Assembly (NCBI GenBank): GCA_947561395.2
Contig: OX387184.1
Location: 35,206,766-35,270,765 of the forward strand
Direction: 5' to 3'
DNA: 64,000 nucleotides
Origin: Buxus sempervirens
Taxonomy: Eukaryota; Streptophyta; Magnoliopsida; Buxales; Buxaceae
Part shown: one piece after another, positions 60,951-64,000 of the stretch
Numbering within the stretch: position 1 is the first letter of the stretch
Layout: each line of letters begins with the position of its first letter
The notes under the pieces: model-generated
Database searches by the model: none
Told to the model about the DNA's origin: nothing
The model's input: the letters and a program-made list of their open reading frames with translations, nothing else
Position numbers and translations under genes: made by a program

Positions 60951-60996
60951 TTGGTTTGTCGGAGGGTCAACTTGCATGATGCTTCTCACAATACTT

Positions 60997-61073
60997 ATCG
61001 TGTATCGTACAACACGGCACGATACACGATTATGTTTCATAAAGTAAGCCTTATCACGCAATAAGGCTTACTT
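60997..61073. repeat. Two adjacent perfect hairpins
   Basis: Hairpin 1: arms ATCGTGTATCGT (60997-61008) and ACGATACACGAT (61019-61030), 10-base loop. Hairpin 2: arms AAGTAAGCCTTAT (61042-61054) and ATAAGGCTTACTT (61061-61073), 6-base loop. Both stems are perfect. They lie a few hundred bases left of the decayed hAT transposase. Confidence 0.9.
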
Positions 61074-61349
61074 GTCTAATGTATTATGTGATACAGTTGA
61101 TATGCTATAGTGTATTGGCTGTATCGCATGGTATGATCAATATATACTGAAAATTCTTGAAAAAAGATCATTCTTTAGAATGAAATTAACCAGAAAAAGC
61201 TTCCAAAAACCCTTCAACCCAACTGATTGGAGCCTATTTTTAACCTAAGTGTTCAAAATTTTTGAAAAAATAAATCTACATTCAAAAGAATCAATGAAGT
61301 AAGGTCAGTAGGAAGCTAAAGATTATTGCAAATACGAATGCTTTGAGAG

Positions 61350-63990
61350 AGTCTAGTAGGAAGGTCAGCATGGAAGGATAGGAGAAATAGCATTCGTGTG
61401 GATAATTATGATGCTAACGGTGATAATGAGAAGGAGGAGGTTATGACACATTTGGAGAGGGAGAAGCTTGATGCAACAATTAGAAGATCCATAGGGAAAA
61501 TTTATCATAGTGAACAGTGAAGAAAAAGCATAGATATTAGTTGTACTCTAGGTACAGATAATTTTAGCGATGCAAGTGTGTAATACAAGTGTTCAAGAAG
61601 CTTTTGAGAAACTAGTTAGGAAGTCTAAGATGCCCATAAATGAGTCAAAGGGTCCTAACATAGTGGAAATAGATCTCCCATTATATCCGACTATGGAATG
61701 CAAAACAACTTAGATTGAAGGATGTTTGGCATCTAGGGAAACAAGCAACAAACGTGAAGCAAGCAATTTTTAAGTGGTTTATTTATAGTAACATCCCACC
61801 AAACGCAACAAATACTCCATATTGCCAAGCGATGATTGATGACATTGCCAAAGTTGGACGAGGGATTAAAGGTTCCACCCCATACGAGATCACATGCTCC
61901 ATATTGAATGCCAAGGTTGAGGAGATACAAACTTACACACAGTCACTAATAAAGAAGTAGAATATTTATGGAGCGACTATCATGTGTAATGGCTAGAGAG
62001 TTTTACCAGATTGTCCATTATCAAATTTTTTGGTGTAATGTGATGGAAAGGCAATTTCCTATAAGTCAATGAATGCTTCTCACTGGATCAAGAATCAGCA
62101 ATATCTATTCCATTGATGAATAGGCTAATAAAGGATATTGGAGAGCAATATGTTGTGTAGGTCATTACTAACAACCAATCCTCATACAAGAAAGCTAGAG
62201 ACTTATTGATGCAAAAAAAATAAAAATAAAAATAAAAAGAAAGCATCTTTATTGAACCTCATATGTAGCACAATGCATCGATCTGATATTGCATGACTTT
62301 GGGGTCAAAAGATAGTAAAGAGTGCGGCTGACAAAATAAAAAATTTGACGAGCTCCATTTATAACCACAATTGGGTACTGAACCTCATGAGGTAGTACAC
62401 TAAAAGGGACCTACTAAGGCCAGGCATTACAAGATTTATTACAAATTTTATTGCCATTAATGGTGCTATTTCGGAGAAGGATGTTTATATCAGATCAATG
62501 GCAAGAATATCAAGCTATAAGGGATCTTATTAGAAAAAAGATCGAAGAAATCATTCTAAGTAATAACTTCTGAAATAATTGACGGTTAGAATATGCGATC
62601 CTATTGTAAAAGTATTGAAGGTGATTGATGAAAAGAAGCAAGCAATAATGGATTTTGGGTGTCAAGCTATTAGAAGGTCAAAGCTGGCTATTGCTACAGC
62701 TACACCTTCATGTCACCAAGGATTTGTGCAATTATCAGTAGAAGATATGATAACCAACTCATCTAGGACATCCATCATGCAGGTAAGATACGACGTTTGA
62801 GTTTTGTTGTAGACTTATCTTGATTGCAGCCCATGAAGTAATTGATATTAATTTTAAATGTTTTAGTATTTTAACTCCATCCAGTGTATCATTACAATGA
62901 AAATCTTGGAAGTGAAATTCAATTGATAAGTGCATTAATAAGGGTACTGTTAAGGTTAGAGAGGGATCCACACTGTGCTGATGTAGCACTTCATTATTAC
63001 TTCATTAGTACTTCATTATTTTGGGAGTCATTGACTTGTTATTGATGCAACATTGACAATTGATAATAGTATAACTTTAATTGGAGAAAATATTTAGAGA
63101 TGCCATTTTGACTTAGGTGATGCAGCTATCATTATGGCAAGCACCACATTTGAGCCGTGTAATAAAAAATAAACAAATAAAGGCAGTTATTTCATTGTTT
63201 CAAGATATATATGTGATATGACTTTTTATTTTGACCAATTGCAGCTGAGTGTTGGTCTTTTACGATACTAATGACCAAATTTGAGAAGAATCGCGTTGAG
63301 ACTTTTATCTCTGATGGCTTCATCCAATGGATGTGAGAGAAACTAAAGCACGTTCTCTTTCAGCACACCAAAAGTGCATAATCATTTGAGTTATTCTTAG
63401 TTATATAAATAGGTATTTGTTCACTACAACATGAGATTGAAGATAAGGCACGTTCAAAAGTAAAGCAAAAAGGGAGAGCGTGAGGTTAGGTTTTATGAGG
63501 ATGAGAATCTTATTAAGCGGTTAAATATCCCTCAATAACAAAGCAAAAAACATAAAGAACAAAAAAAAAAAAGAGGTGCTCAAATATCTTGAAGGAAGTA
63601 GGGATTGATGGGTTCAATGAGGAGGGAAGGCCCACCAAGCTAAATAGATATTTGGCAAGCTTAGCTAACATGTTTAATGATGACAAGGAAGTATGGGGGT
63701 TGTGACAAGTCAATTTCAAGAAGTTAAAGGGCGAGCAATGCTATGGTGAGGTGATCTATGTTTAAGCGAGCCATGCTAGGATGATGAGATCACCTAAGAG
63801 GCATGACTATGATGATGATGTTACTATTCCTCCTAATGATGATAATGATGATCATGATCATGATGGTAATGACGGAAATGATTATGCTACTAGTGGGTCT
63901 TCAAAGGGTGGTTATACGAGTGGTTCATCACCACAATAAGGTGGTTGAGGTGAGCACTGATCGAGTGCTGGTTCTGGTGGCATTTTCTTT
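61350..63990 (+). pseudogene. Second hAT (DUF659-type) transposase, heavily decayed
   Basis: Pieces occur in order on plus but in changing frames. FKWFIYSNIPPNATNTPYCQ with MIDDIAKVGRG (61767-61860) parallels ISRFFIFNHIPTYAAASPHF of the first hAT. TIMCNG with a stop where WTG is expected follows at 61977. A VITNNQSSYKKARDLL stretch lies at 62161, and QCIDLILHDFG near 62270 matches AAHCIDLML. DPIVKVLKVIDEKKQAIM lies at 62597, and an Asp/His-rich tail at 63800-63880 resembles the acidic tail at 52030-52120. Many stops and shifts make it inactive. The window ends before a right terminus. Confidence 0.75.
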
Positions 63991-64000
63991 ATGGAGGAGC

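Noticed and set aside
1-64000. CRISPR arrays, bacterial operons, rRNA genes
   Set aside because: No direct-repeat/spacer pattern, no ribosome-binding sites or operons and no rRNA likeness; the DNA is plant nuclear.

Overview
This window is nuclear DNA from a flowering plant, probably a eudicot. It is AT-rich, its genes have introns with GT-AG splice sites, and it carries plant-specific families: an auxin response factor tail, a plant VPS52, plant mobile domain, PIF/Harbinger and hAT transposases, Ty1/copia and Ty3/gypsy remnants, and an endogenous pararetrovirus remnant. Four host loci are visible; most of the rest is layered transposable-element sequence. The species cannot be told from the sequence alone.

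Layout. 1-433 (minus): first two exons of a small plant protein with an SAP-like N-terminal motif; (GA)n and (AT)n microsatellites lie upstream. 900-3660: hAT-like debris and unassigned DNA. 3697-4749 (plus): plant mobile domain pseudogene. 6355-7485 (plus): last two exons of an ARF gene (PB1 domain only) with no upstream exons in view. 8041-12860: remnants of DNA transposons, a caulimovirid-like movement protein (minus), a copia LTR/PBS/gag remnant and others. 13237-13680 (plus): short gene of unknown function. 14761-15165 (minus): gypsy RNase H remnant. 15867-19552: a complete 3.69 kb PIF/Harbinger transposon with TTA target duplication and a transposase broken by one stop codon. 19859-22990: a 22-bp satellite split by a 2.4 kb solo LTR with a perfect 5-bp target duplication. 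24789-28525 and 36026-39751: two nearly identical 3.73 kb direct repeats.

29246-56637 (minus): the C-terminal 446 codons of VPS52, a subunit of the GARP/EARP tethering complex, in 11 exons that join in frame. One intron (33326-55432) is 22.1 kb and holds one copy of the 3.73 kb repeat, two related LTRs (one a solo LTR with TSD), a large purine/pyrimidine inverted repeat, and a 5.5 kb hAT transposon with 8-bp TSD and TIRs. 57356-64000: more LTR-like sequence, two poly(C) runs, two perfect hairpins and a second, decayed hAT. No VPS52 exon was recognised above 56637, so the N-terminal part lies in or beyond that region.

The host genes show no operon-like relation. The main biology here is transposon turnover around and inside an apparently intact housekeeping gene, with element boundaries that can be set to the base at the Harbinger, the hAT, two solo LTRs and a LINE fragment.
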